Shown piece after piece: positions 52,609 through 61,522 of a DNA stretch of 64,000 bases. The stretch's first letter is position 1. The number at the start of each line of letters is the position of its first letter. The notes under the pieces are model-generated. The model searched no databases, was not told where the DNA came from, and saw nothing but the letters and a program-made list of their open reading frames with translations. The stretch lies in NCBI GenBank assembly GCA_028281045.1, contig JANQKP010000006.1, forward strand, positions 62,001 through 126,000, read 5' to 3'. The stretch comes from Candidatus Altimarinota bacterium (GTDB lineage: Bacteria > Patescibacteriota > Gracilibacteria > UM-FILTER-43-11). The translations under genes were made by a program, and so were the position numbers.

Positions 52609-54789
52609 ATGAATAACGATCCTCTTTTTCAAGAACGGCTGAAAAAACTCAACAAGCTTAAAGAGCTTGGAGTAAACCCTTATCCAGAACGCTTCGAGCG
52701 CTCTCATTTTAGCGCTGAGGCGCTAGAACTTGGAGAAAAGGGAGTAAGAGACCTTGAAGAGGTAACTAAGTCTAATAAAGGCGATATTACGCTTGCTGGA
52801 CGCATGCTAAATATGCGCGAGTTTGGGAAGCTAAACTTTGTCCACTTACAGGACGATAAAGGGCGTATTCAACTGTGTTTCATGGATGGACAACTTGACG
52901 ACAATGATGTCGAAGTTTTCAAATTACTGGGGACTGGAGACATTATTGGGGTTTCTGGAGAACTATTTCAAACGAAACATGGAGAAACCACGCTAATGGT
53001 GAATAAACTCACCATGCTTTCCAAGGCACTACGTGGGCTTCCAGAAAAATGGCATGGAGTTAAAGACCAAGAAACTCAGTATCGCCAAAGATATCTACAA
53101 ACCATTATGGATCCCGAAGCTAAGAAGCGCTTCGAGTTCCGCTTTGAGCTGACTAAAAAGATCAGAGATTTCTACTACGACAACGGATTCATTGAAATTG
53201 AATCCCCTGTTCTTGAGAATATTTCATCAGGAGCTGCGGCTAAGCCATTCCAAACCCACCACAATGCTTTCGATATTGATGTTTATCTTCGTATTGCAGC
53301 GGGAGAACTTTGGCACAAAACCGCAGTAGTAGGAGGCTTTGAAAAAGTCTTTGAAGTATCTAAGTGTTTCCGTAACGAAGGAATAGACCCAAGTCATTTG
53401 CAAGAGTTCACCATGATTGAACACTATGCAGCTTTCTGGAACTACGAAGACAACATGGATTTCATGGAAAGAATGTTCGAATACATTCTTAAAGAAACCA
53501 TTGGAACCACAAAGGTAACCGTAAATGATCCAGAGGGGAATCCAGCCGAAGTAGACTTTAAAACTCCATGGCCTCGCATAGATTACGCGGAGCAAATCAA
53601 GAAAGATTCAGGAATTGATATTCACAAATATGATAATGCTAAAGACCTTCTGAAAGCGATTGAAGAAAAAGGAATTAAGATCGAAAAAGCCAGTGACATG
53701 GGATACGGAAACTTGGTCGATCACCTTTACAAAAAGGTGACCAGACCAAAGCTGATTCAACCTGCTTTTGTGATGAAGCATCCTATCGATACCAAGCCAC
53801 TAGCTCGTAAAAACGATGAAGATCCAAAGGTGTGCGATAGTTTCCAACTGCTTGTAAATGGATGGGAAATCATCAACGCCTACGGGGAAATTGTAGATCC
53901 ACTGGATCAACGTGAGCGCTTCGAAGCGCAAGCGGCTGCTAAGGCGAGTGGGGACGAAGAAGCCATGAGTATGAATGAAGAATATCTTCTAGCTATGGAG
54001 CATGGAATGCCACCAATGTCTGGAATGGGAATGGGAGTAGATCGCCTTGTGAGCCTACTGACCCAACAAGATAATCTGAAAGATGTAGTGTTATTCCCGC
54101 TAATGAAACCACAGCATGGGCAGGCCAATGTGGACAAAGTGGACACGGAAGAAAAAGGCAGCAGTAAGCCAAAAAAAAAGTCTAGTGCGACAGGTGATGG
54201 ACTCACTGTCGACATTGGAATTTCATACGATGAAGCCCTAGCCTTAGCCAAAGAACATATTAAAAATCCAAATGTGATGAACCACAGTTTGGAAGCAGAA
54301 GCGGTAATGCGTGGCCTGGCCAAGCACTTTGGAGCAGATGAAGAAGCCTGGGGAATTCTAGGGTTACTTCATGATATAGATTGGGATCCAGAAACGGTAA
54401 AACCAGAAGAACATGGAATGAAATCGAGAGAGATTCTTTCTGCCGCAGGGGTTACCGATGAGGCTATTACCATCATCGAATCTCACATTTACGGATTCGG
54501 TGGAGGAGTGTTCCAAGACAGAGAGCGCAGTGGTCTTGTGCAGCACGCTCTAGCTTGTGGTGAAACCATTACGGGCCTTATTCATGCAGGAGCCTTAGTG
54601 CGTCCAGATAAGTCCGTGGCAAGCATGGAAGTTAAATCTATTAAGAAGAAATTCAAAGACAAAAGCTTCGCGGCTGGGGTAGATAGAGATGTGCTTCGTG
54701 AAGCAGAAAAAATCGGCCTAGAAATGAACGACCTTTTCCAAATTGCACTAGATGCGATTAAGCCTATAGCAGACCAAGTAGGGCTTTAA
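52609..54789 (+). CDS. lysS: Lysyl-tRNA synthetase (class II) fused to a C-terminal HD domain
   Basis: Residues 1-510 are class II LysRS: an OB-fold anticodon-binding domain (about 55-150), motif 2 in CFRNEGIDPSHLQEFTMIEH (about 255) and motif 3 in GMGMGVDRL (about 472). A basic Lys/Ser linker (about 518-526) leads to an HD domain (about 540-726) with NHSLEAEAV, the HD pair in LLHDIDWD and SHIYGFGG. LysRS normally ends after motif 3. No frameshift separates the halves. The HD substrate is unknown; nucleotide or alarmone hydrolysis is a hypothesis. Its stop overlaps the convergent acs stop. Confidence 0.93.
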   Translation: MNNDPLFQERLKKLNKLKELGVNPYPERFERSHFSAEALELGEKGVRDLEEVTKSNKGDITLAGRMLNMREFGKLNFVHLQDDKGRIQLCFMDGQLDDNDVEVFKLLGTGDIIGVSGELFQTKHGETTLMVNKLTMLSKALRGLPEKWHGVKDQETQYRQRYLQTIMDPEAKKRFEFRFELTKKIRDFYYDNGFIEIESPVLENISSGAAAKPFQTHHNAFDIDVYLRIAAGELWHKTAVVGGFEKVFEVSKCFRNEGIDPSHLQEFTMIEHYAAFWNYEDNMDFMERMFEYILKETIGTTKVTVNDPEGNPAEVDFKTPWPRIDYAEQIKKDSGIDIHKYDNAKDLLKAIEEKGIKIEKASDMGYGNLVDHLYKKVTRPKLIQPAFVMKHPIDTKPLARKNDEDPKVCDSFQLLVNGWEIINAYGEIVDPLDQRERFEAQAAAKASGDEEAMSMNEEYLLAMEHGMPPMSGMGMGVDRLVSLLTQQDNLKDVVLFPLMKPQHGQANVDKVDTEEKGSSKPKKKSSATGDGLTVDIGISYDEALALAKEHIKNPNVMNHSLEAEAVMRGLAKHFGADEEAWGILGLLHDIDWDPETVKPEEHGMKSREILSAAGVTDEAITIIESHIYGFGGGVFQDRERSGLVQHALACGETITGLIHAGALVRPDKSVASMEVKSIKKKFKDKSFAAGVDRDVLREAEKIGLEMNDLFQIALDAIKPIADQVGL

Positions 54790-56711
54790 TGCCTCTCTGT
54801 TAGTCCTGTTGTATTCTTGAGCGGTTTACCTGCCTCATGGTCTTTCAAGAGTCTTCTCATTACCTTTCCACTACGGGTTTTAGGCAGTCCTTTTACAAAC
54901 TCAATTTCATCGGTCACGGCAATAGGCCCCAGCTGTTTGCGAATAGTTTTCTTAATGTCTTTTTCTAGTTTTTCATCTGGAGAAAAGCCGTCTTTAAGTA
55001 CCACAAAGGCCTTCGCAGACTCCCCTTTTATTTTATGTGGCTTACCAATAACCGCGGCTTCTGCTACAGATTTATGGGCTGTTACAGCCGCCTCTATTTC
55101 AGCGGTTCCTATGCGGTGCCCAGCAATCTTAAGCACATCATCGGTGCGACCTTGCATCCACAGGTATCCGTCTTTATCTCGCACGGCTAAATCCCCTGTG
55201 AAATAGTAGCCTGGAATAGGTTCAAAATAGAGTTCTTTGAACCTTTGAGGTTCACCCCAAATGGTGCGCATCATAGATGGCCATGGCTTTTTAATCACGA
55301 GGAATCCAGATTTATTCACTGGCATTTTTCTTCCTTTTTTATCTACTACAGCAGCTTCAATGCCTGGCATCGCCATAGTGGCAGAGCCTGGCTTAAGCGG
55401 CATGGTAGGTTGAGGGGCAATCATAAAGCTACCGGTTTCGGTTTGCCACCAAGTATCTATAATAGGGCATTTTTTACGCCCTACTTTGGTGTAATACCAC
55501 TTCCAAGCTTCTGGATTAATAGGCTCCCCAACAGAGCCTAGTAATCTAAGTGATTTTAATAGCTCTGGTTTTACCCATTTATCGCCTTGGGCCATAAGCG
55601 CACGAATAAACGTAGGTGCTGTGTACAGTATGGTGACCCCGTACTTGTTAATGAGTCTCCAGATCTTATCTGGACGTGGAAAATCTGGAACACCTTCGTA
55701 CATAATCGTGGTAATTCCAGCCATCAGCGGTGCGTAAATGGTGTAACTATGCCCGGTGATCCAACCTGGATCTGCCGTAGACCAAAAGACATCTGTGTCT
55801 TTGATATCGAAAGCGAGTTTAAAGCTCTGATTCACCCCTACAGCGTAGCCTCCGTGTACATGTACCGTAGCCTTAGGGCGCTCCACCGTTCCACTGTTAA
55901 ATAGAATGAATAAAGGGTCTTCAGCGTCCATCATTTCCGTGTCGCAATACTTGGGTTGTGGCTGCACTAATGCTTCGTAAAAAACATCCCGATTCTTCTT
56001 CATATTCACCGGTTTTTTACCATGTTGCACTACAATAACGTTTTGCACGGTGCGGTTTCCTTGAAGCGCTTCATCTACAATGTGTTTCATATCAAGTTCC
56101 TTGTCTCTTCGGTATCCCACATCTGAAGTAATAAGTATTTTAGCCCCCTCATCGTCTATTCTTTTTCTAAGGGCAGAGGCTGCAAAACCAGCGTAAGTGA
56201 CGCTGTGAATAGCTCCAATTTTGGCGCAGGCTAGCATGGCAATAGCGGCCTCTGGAATATTCTGTAAATAAATGGCCACACGATCTCCTTTTCCAATTCG
56301 TAGTTGCTTTAAGCCATTGGCCAATTTGTTCACTTCGTAAAACAGCTGCTTATAGGTAAGTTTTCGTTTTAGACCGCTATCAGATTCCCAAATAATGGCG
56401 GTTTTATTCTCCACTTCAGTGCCAATATGACGATCTAAGCAGTTCGCTACAATATTGGTTTTTCCGTCTACAAACCATTTATAAAAAGGTTTTTCGCTAT
56501 CATCGAAAACCTTTTGCCAAGGCATGTACCAAAAAAGGTCTTTAGCCGCCTTTTCCCAGTAAGCCAGCGGGTCTTTATTGGCCTTTTCTCTAAAGGCATT
56601 CCACTGCTTTACATTCGCTTTTTTCACAAAAGAAGCCGTAGGCTTATAGGCCTTCTGATTATGCAGGTAGGCATTCTTTATCTCTAGTTTTGGTAGGTTG
56701 CTAGCGTCCAT
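54786..56711 (-). CDS. acs: Acetyl-CoA synthetase-like AMP-forming ligase with altered P-loop
   Basis: This 641-residue protein has the length and layout of acetyl-CoA synthetase, which makes acetyl-CoA from acetate, ATP and CoA. DTWWQTETGS (about 412-421), YFTGDLAVRDKDGY (about 495) and the C-terminal KTRSGKVMRRLL (acetylatable Lys) are canonical. The A3 phosphate loop is not: it reads NSGTVERPKATVH where the family has SGTTGxPK, replacing Thr-Gly with Val-Glu. That could reduce adenylation or change specificity. It is convergent to lysS and starts from its own region at 56712-56760. Confidence 0.88.
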   Translation of the reverse strand: MDASNLPKLEIKNAYLHNQKAYKPTASFVKKANVKQWNAFREKANKDPLAYWEKAAKDLFWYMPWQKVFDDSEKPFYKWFVDGKTNIVANCLDRHIGTEVENKTAIIWESDSGLKRKLTYKQLFYEVNKLANGLKQLRIGKGDRVAIYLQNIPEAAIAMLACAKIGAIHSVTYAGFAASALRKRIDDEGAKILITSDVGYRRDKELDMKHIVDEALQGNRTVQNVIVVQHGKKPVNMKKNRDVFYEALVQPQPKYCDTEMMDAEDPLFILFNSGTVERPKATVHVHGGYAVGVNQSFKLAFDIKDTDVFWSTADPGWITGHSYTIYAPLMAGITTIMYEGVPDFPRPDKIWRLINKYGVTILYTAPTFIRALMAQGDKWVKPELLKSLRLLGSVGEPINPEAWKWYYTKVGRKKCPIIDTWWQTETGSFMIAPQPTMPLKPGSATMAMPGIEAAVVDKKGRKMPVNKSGFLVIKKPWPSMMRTIWGEPQRFKELYFEPIPGYYFTGDLAVRDKDGYLWMQGRTDDVLKIAGHRIGTAEIEAAVTAHKSVAEAAVIGKPHKIKGESAKAFVVLKDGFSPDEKLEKDIKKTIRKQLGPIAVTDEIEFVKGLPKTRSGKVMRRLLKDHEAGKPLKNTTGLTERH

Positions 56712-56782
56712 TTTGCTTTTTATTTAGCCAAATTATAGCAAAAACAGGAGGCTTTTCACAGGAAAAAGACAGGTTCAAACAC

Positions 56783-56811
56783 TTGCTTTTTAGAGTGAAA
56801 TTTGCTATAAT
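56783..56811 (+). promoter_or_regulatory. Promoter of the LPXTG protein gene
   Basis: TTGCTT (56783-56788), a 17-nt spacer and TATAAT (56806-56811) with a TGC extension lie 30 nt before the ATG at 56842. A strong promoter fits a surface protein. Confidence 0.82.
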
Positions 56812-56841
56812 ATTAAGATTTAAAAAAATAAAAATCACAAA

Positions 56842-58113
56842 ATGAACACGAAAAAAAGTTTAATTACATTAATCATCGCTGCCGTAATGGCTAGCCCACT
56901 TGCTGCTCTTGCTGGAGGAATTCCAGAGAGTGTAACAGGTCTTGCTGCTACTGCTGCAAGCGGTGACACAATTAACCTAACTTGGGACAACGCCAAAGAT
57001 GAAGATGGTGACCCTGTGGCCAACTACCGCGTTTATTACAGTGTAAATTCTGTATTTGAAGCCGGTGAAGGTGAATACGATGTTGAAATCGATACCACAG
57101 ATAACACTAATTCATATGCGGTTGAAAACCTTGAAGCAGAGACCACTTATTACTTCTCTGTAACAGCGTTCTCTACCGATGGAATTGAATCTGAAGAATA
57201 CAGCTTCGAAGCTAGCGCAGAAACTCTTTCTGCTGTTATTGAAGAAGTTGTGGAGGAAGAAGCTCCAGCAGAAGAACAACCTGCTGAAGAAGGAGAAGAT
57301 GTTACTTCTCCAACAGTAGAATCTGCTTCTGCTCCAGATAATAAAACCGTTAAAATCGTGTTCTCTGAAGCTGTTAAACTCCCTGAAATTCTAGCGGAAG
57401 CTAGCTTCGGAATTGTAGAGCAAATCAATAGTAACAATACACTTGAAGTAGTGGCTGCATCACTAGATGCAGAAGATACTGAAGGACGTACTGTAGCTCT
57501 TGAAACTGCAGAACAAACAGCGAATGTAAACTACATTGTGACCGCAGGCGTTGCGGTTCAAGATAACGCTGGAAACCCTATTGTTTCTGGAAACACAGAC
57601 TCTGCTCTTTTCCTTGGTTCTAGCATTGCTCCTACTGTAGAAGAAGTAGTTGAGGAGCCAGTAGAAGAACCAGTGGCTGAAGAAACTCCAGAACCAGAAC
57701 TATTTGAAGAGCTTGAACCTGAAGTAGATGTTACCGCTCCAGAAGACGTAACTAATCTAGTGGCTTCATTTAAAGAGCAACTAGATAGCTTCTACACAGT
57801 AATGCTTTCTTGGACGCCTTCTGTAAATACCGCTCAAGATCTAGTAGATCAGATTCTATACATGTCTACAGATCGTGGTGCTTCTTACGACTCTGGTAAA
57901 TCTCTGGGAGTGCTAGCGAGTGAAACAGAAGTAAGCAATCTAGAAGGAGGTAAAGAATACACCTTCAAAGTAACGACTAAAGATGACTCTGGAAACGAGT
58001 CTGTAGGTGCTATTCGCGCCATTCGTCTTCCGTCTACGGGAGCTGGAGCAGCTGCTCTAATGCTTATGTCTGCAGGTGCTGCTCACCTTGGACTAAGACG
58101 CAAAGAAAAATAA
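56842..58113 (+). CDS. Secreted fibronectin-type-III protein with C-terminal LPXTG sorting signal
   Basis: A signal peptide (1-24, cleavage near LAALAG) precedes an FnIII domain (about 28-128, with INLTWDNA and ETTYYFSVTAFS). An acidic Glu/Pro linker, an Ig-like domain (about 150-265), another acidic linker and a second FnIII domain (about 295-390, with TVMLSWTPS and KEYTFKVTTKDD) follow. The C-terminus has LPSTG, a hydrophobic helix and RRKEK: a classic sortase signal. The SLH-sortase at 32666 is a candidate enzyme. It is likely anchored to the wall. Its own promoter and terminator make it monocistronic. Confidence 0.9.
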   Translation: MNTKKSLITLIIAAVMASPLAALAGGIPESVTGLAATAASGDTINLTWDNAKDEDGDPVANYRVYYSVNSVFEAGEGEYDVEIDTTDNTNSYAVENLEAETTYYFSVTAFSTDGIESEEYSFEASAETLSAVIEEVVEEEAPAEEQPAEEGEDVTSPTVESASAPDNKTVKIVFSEAVKLPEILAEASFGIVEQINSNNTLEVVAASLDAEDTEGRTVALETAEQTANVNYIVTAGVAVQDNAGNPIVSGNTDSALFLGSSIAPTVEEVVEEPVEEPVAEETPEPELFEELEPEVDVTAPEDVTNLVASFKEQLDSFYTVMLSWTPSVNTAQDLVDQILYMSTDRGASYDSGKSLGVLASETEVSNLEGGKEYTFKVTTKDDSGNESVGAIRAIRLPSTGAGAAALMLMSAGAAHLGLRRKEK

Positions 58114-58157
58114 TCAAAATTTCAAAGAGATATCTATGAGAAATCATAGATTGGAAG

Positions 58158-58184
58158 CCCCGCTGGAGAGCGGGGTTTTCTTTT
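58158..58184 (+). terminator. Terminator of the LPXTG protein gene
   Basis: CCCCGCT (58158-58164), a GGAG loop and AGCGGGG (58169-58175) are followed by TTTTCTTTT. A strong intrinsic terminator 45 nt after the stop. Confidence 0.95.
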
Positions 58185-58216
58185 GTGTTAAACTAAATTC
58201 ACTTAACAAAAAACAA

Positions 58217-58387
58217 ATGGAAAATGTATATGCGATTATTGTGGGGGTTGTGGTAGGAGCTGTTTTTGGCCTTTTAAAATTACCCATTCCAAGCCCTAAT
58301 GTTTTACCAGGAATACTAGGTATTTTTGGCTTGTATTTAGGAGGTTTTCACGTAGCACCTTGGATCATAAAAACCCTGATGAAGTAA
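58217..58387 (+). CDS. XapX-domain small membrane protein
   Basis: This 56-residue protein has two hydrophobic helices separated by LKLPIPSPNVLPG, the Pro-rich turn of the XapX (DUF1427-like) family, then GILGIFGLYLGG. The start MENVYA is chosen because the longer frame would run back through the upstream terminator. Family function is unknown. It is a short gene between the LPXTG gene terminator and the promoter of the second cassette. Confidence 0.78.
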   Translation: MENVYAIIVGVVVGAVFGLLKLPIPSPNVLPGILGIFGLYLGGFHVAPWIIKTLMK

Positions 58388-58389
58388 CA

Positions 58390-58418
58390 TTGACAAATTA
58401 TACAAAATATTTTAAAAT
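58390..58418 (+). promoter_or_regulatory. Promoter of the second SD-bearing cassette
   Basis: TTGACA (58390-58395), a 17-nt spacer and TAAAAT (58413-58418) overlap the end of the XapX gene region. The leader is about 85 nt and ends with AAGGAG 6 nt before the ATG at 58508. Confidence 0.8.
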
Positions 58419-58507
58419 AGATACTTCGGGAAAACTGTCTTTATGACTGGTTTGACCGTGATCTTTCACACACTGGTGTTAGCTCATACAAGCTTAAGGA
58501 GCTTCGT

Positions 58508-59080
58508 ATGGACTCAATACTCAACTCAATGACCCTAGAAGAACAAGTCATGTTTGCCATCGGCATGGTGGGCATGGTTGTTGTTCTGATTGGAATGACA
58601 ATCGATTATGAATCCCAGCGAGTTAAACGCCAAAACATCCTGTCAGCGGGCTCGTTCCTGCTGGTGCTGATGTCAGCTTATCCAAAGCTGCACATCGCAT
58701 TTTTTGTTTTGGAGTCGATCGCTGGCGTAGTTGGTTTACTCAACCGAAAAAATGGCGAAGAAAAAGTGATCAAGGCTGTACTGATCGTTGGATCTATAGC
58801 TGGTGTCACACTAACCCTTGGTCAGGGATTCGCTTTGGCAAATTGGTTTGCTACCTTTGGGCTCATTGGTATTGCTATTGGTTACGGCTCACCTGCCGAA
58901 ACCGATGGTGGCCATCAATACAAAGCCCTCACGATTGGCGCTATTTTCATGATTATGTACAGCGCCATCGAAATCGATGCTGGTATCCAGCAAGCCATCC
59001 CTTTTCTCATTCTCAATATCATCTCGGCCTGTATAACAGGACGGGATTACGCCATCTTCAAATGGCGGCCAACCCCCTGA
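58508..59080 (+). CDS. Polytopic membrane protein of unknown function (foreign-looking cassette)
   Basis: This 190-residue protein has about six hydrophobic helices (first at about 16-34, VMFAIGMVGMVVVLIGM) and a short polar tail KWRPTP. I do not recognise it. Unlike native genes it has a strong SD (AAGGAG, 58496-58501), higher G+C, one CTAG and a UGA stop. It has its own promoter, 85-nt leader and GC-rich terminator. It is laid out like the secreted-protein cassette at 4833. Likely acquired from another lineage. Confidence 0.8.
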   Translation: MDSILNSMTLEEQVMFAIGMVGMVVVLIGMTIDYESQRVKRQNILSAGSFLLVLMSAYPKLHIAFFVLESIAGVVGLLNRKNGEEKVIKAVLIVGSIAGVTLTLGQGFALANWFATFGLIGIAIGYGSPAETDGGHQYKALTIGAIFMIMYSAIEIDAGIQQAIPFLILNIISACITGRDYAIFKWRPTP

Positions 59081-59102
59081 GTTAGCACCATGTGTGTCAT
59101 TT

Positions 59103-59134
59103 AGCCCGGCGTGAAACCCGGGCTCTATTTTTTT
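59103..59134 (+). terminator. GC-rich terminator of the second cassette
   Basis: AGCCCGG (59103-59109), an 8-nt loop and CCGGGCT (59118-59124) are followed by CTATTTTTTT. The T-run is also the complement of the last codons of the convergent LOG gene, so the foreign hairpin uses host coding sequence as its U-tract. Confidence 0.88.
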
Positions 59135-60690
59135 CTGTAGGCTCTAGAATTGAGAGCTTTTTCAGTAAGCGTTCTTCCTTGTAAGGCCTGCATGAGTACG
59201 GCATGAGCTCTTTCGGCCTCCGGGCCTTCTCTTTGTTCAATTTCTCCCATTACTTGCTTAAGGGTATCCATATCAACAAGTGGATTTTCAAGGAATTGTT
59301 TTCTAAGTTCAATAGAATCAATAACCCCCTCAAACCCTGCATCACACAGGTGTCTTTGAGTGTCTCCCTGACAAAGATAAATGTTAATCTCAGTAAGAAG
59401 TTTAATCAGGCGCTTCGTTTCCTCTCCTTCTAGCTGATTTGGTAGGTTTTCTTCTTCTTTGAGCTTCTCATGGTCTACAGGCACGTAGTAGAACAGAGGT
59501 CTACCATCAAGATGCTTATTAGCCCACTTATTCATTTCAATAATAACGTGTCTAAGAAGCAACGCACGCTGATCATCCCCTACAACCACAAGGTTGGGCA
59601 CAATCGCACCAGGCTTTTCAATGATATTCGAGTAGTCTGTTAGTAGCTCTACAATACCATCGTAAAACTCCTGATCAGTTCCGGCTCGCCCTGGTTCAAT
59701 AAGGACACACTTATTGGTACGAAGTAGTAGCTTACGAATGTCTAAATCGTAGTGATCTACCCTCATGGTCATGGCATCACTTGGCTCCTCGTTAAGCTTG
59801 GCAAAGTTTCCAGGAAGCCCAATAGCCTCTACCCCAGGATCCTCCCCTTTTTCTAGCTTTTCGTCTATAAAACGACGTGTTCCACTAAGGGCGGCACCCA
59901 TGGTTCCAGGACCTCCTCCACTGACTCCTGAAATACCGTAGTGGGCCGATTGATACATAACCTCGTTGGTGATAACGTCATAACAACGGTCGCTACGTGC
60001 AGAGCCCCAAACAGCAACGGTATTGGGTTGCTCTAAAACAGCAATTCCATCCATACACTCGCGAATAGAATGGAAGGCTTTATCTTGCATCATTTGAAGC
60101 TCAGGACTATTCGATTCACGATACTCTTTAGTTTCTTTGTAAACCACAGCGCTCATAGCAGCGAGCATTTCCATCATGGCTTCCGCAGGGTGAGCTCTTT
60201 GGCTAATAATGTCGCCCACAGCTCTATCAGTAATCTTTGTTAGTCTGGCCTGGATTTCTCCCCATTTTTTAAGATCAGCAGGGCTACCAAAACCATTTTT
60301 TTCAAGCTGTTTAGTTTTGCTACGTCTAATGTGAATAGCACCCAGTAGCTGGAATCTATGTATGTATTTAGCTAATTTTGGATCTAACTTATCTGCCTCT
60401 TCATTAATAAAGGCACAGAGCTCACTTAAGTGATGAATGTCTCCGTCGCGCATCTTATCCATCACGCTTTGCCTAAATTCTTTTAGTTCAGGATGCTCTC
60501 TACAAAGATCTTCAACATTAGGAACACCCTGTCTTGTGTGGCGGCCACCAATAAGGTGATAAATCGCACGTCTAACACGCGTATCCCAAATATCAATCTC
60601 ATTTGGAGGAGTAATGATATCCGATTGATCACTGTTCCACTTTTGAACAGCGATAATTTGCTCCCTAATTTTAGGATTACTTCCTGCCAT
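59125..60690 (-). CDS. LOG-family (lysine-decarboxylase-like) nucleotide phosphoribohydrolase, extended
   Basis: This 521-residue protein has a Rossmann core with VAVWGSAR (about 226-233), GVSGGGPGTMGAAL (about 256-269) and EPGRAGTDQEFYD (about 338-350), the LOG signature close to PGGxGTxxE. LOG enzymes release ribose 5-phosphate from nucleoside monophosphates, including cytokinin precursors. An N-terminal helical region of about 220 residues and a C-terminal helical region of about 100 are additions; LOG alone is about 180. Its ATG overlaps the CYTH stop (TAATG), so the pair is coupled. Substrate unknown. Confidence 0.85.
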   Translation of the reverse strand: MAGSNPKIREQIIAVQKWNSDQSDIITPPNEIDIWDTRVRRAIYHLIGGRHTRQGVPNVEDLCREHPELKEFRQSVMDKMRDGDIHHLSELCAFINEEADKLDPKLAKYIHRFQLLGAIHIRRSKTKQLEKNGFGSPADLKKWGEIQARLTKITDRAVGDIISQRAHPAEAMMEMLAAMSAVVYKETKEYRESNSPELQMMQDKAFHSIRECMDGIAVLEQPNTVAVWGSARSDRCYDVITNEVMYQSAHYGISGVSGGGPGTMGAALSGTRRFIDEKLEKGEDPGVEAIGLPGNFAKLNEEPSDAMTMRVDHYDLDIRKLLLRTNKCVLIEPGRAGTDQEFYDGIVELLTDYSNIIEKPGAIVPNLVVVGDDQRALLLRHVIIEMNKWANKHLDGRPLFYYVPVDHEKLKEEENLPNQLEGEETKRLIKLLTEINIYLCQGDTQRHLCDAGFEGVIDSIELRKQFLENPLVDMDTLKQVMGEIEQREGPEAERAHAVLMQALQGRTLTEKALNSRAYRKK

Positions 60691-61469
60691 TAAAATCTTG
60701 GGATTAGTTCGTAAGCTTCCATGATTTTTTGAACCACGCGTTTCTGATCTGCAGGAATAGCATCCACTTGTTTGGCAATGTCTAGCGGTAGTCCATGTAG
60801 TGCTAAATGGAATGACTTCAAGTCTTTGCGACCATGCACAATTTGCTCAAAAATTGCTGGAAGTTTTCCAGCTTGAAGCCAAGCATTTAAAGTTCGTATT
60901 TTTTCTGCTTCGTCATCTCCTTCGGGTTCAACTTCAACAAGCATTAGACCGTTATGAGAAGCAAGGATATCATGCTCTACTTTGATCTGCTCACCATCTA
61001 TATCAAACAGAAGATCGTGCCATACTTTGTCGACACGTCCGCGAATGTAGTCACGTAGTCCAAATTTGTCTACAACGATGTCTACTTGTTCACTATAATC
61101 TTCAGGGGTTTCCAGTTGGTCACAGCTAATACCTCCATGAGTAGGTTGCCCCTTGATAGTAAGCTGACTTATACCTTGATTCGGTTTGATCATAAGCCTA
61201 AGTTCACGAGCGGCCTCTGTGTTTCCAAGGGCCCCTTGTTCTTCCGATGTCCCAAAAGGCACATCGAGTGCATTTAGGCCTGCAATAACCTCATCAAATA
61301 TATGTTGCTTACTCGTATCTAAATACAGCTGGTGTACAGGACCACGGCGATCAAAATAATCACTATCTCTGTTTTCCAGCATAGCTTCAAGCATTTCTTT
61401 GGGTAGTAGATTTGGATCAAAGTGCAATGCTTTAATCTCAGGCTCATGAGCCTCAGGTATTTCACTCAT
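60690..61469 (-). CDS. CYTH-like triphosphate tunnel metalloenzyme
   Basis: This 259-residue protein has an ExExK-type motif near the start (EPEIK, residues 9-13). Further CYTH-like strands follow: RELRLMIKPNQG (Arg/Lys-rich strand), QLTIKGQ, KVEHDIL and LMLVEVEPEGDD (metal-binding Glu). CYTH enzymes hydrolyse or make triphosphates such as thiamine triphosphate, polyphosphate or cAMP. A helical C-terminus of about 70 residues resembles the CHAD-like or other additions of the family but is not assigned. Coupled to the LOG gene. Strong promoter at 61494-61522. Confidence 0.75.
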   Translation of the reverse strand: MSEIPEAHEPEIKALHFDPNLLPKEMLEAMLENRDSDYFDRRGPVHQLYLDTSKQHIFDEVIAGLNALDVPFGTSEEQGALGNTEAARELRLMIKPNQGISQLTIKGQPTHGGISCDQLETPEDYSEQVDIVVDKFGLRDYIRGRVDKVWHDLLFDIDGEQIKVEHDILASHNGLMLVEVEPEGDDEAEKIRTLNAWLQAGKLPAIFEQIVHGRKDLKSFHLALHGLPLDIAKQVDAIPADQKRVVQKIMEAYELIPRF

Positions 61470-61493
61470 ATGAGGGCATAATTAAAGGATATG

Positions 61494-61522
61494 ATTTTAA
61501 TACATATATAAATATTTGTCAA
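61494..61522 (-). promoter_or_regulatory. Promoter of the CYTH-LOG operon
   Basis: On the minus strand TTGACA (61517-61522), a 17-nt spacer and TAAAAT (61494-61499) lie 25 nt before the CYTH ATG. No SD. Confidence 0.85.
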
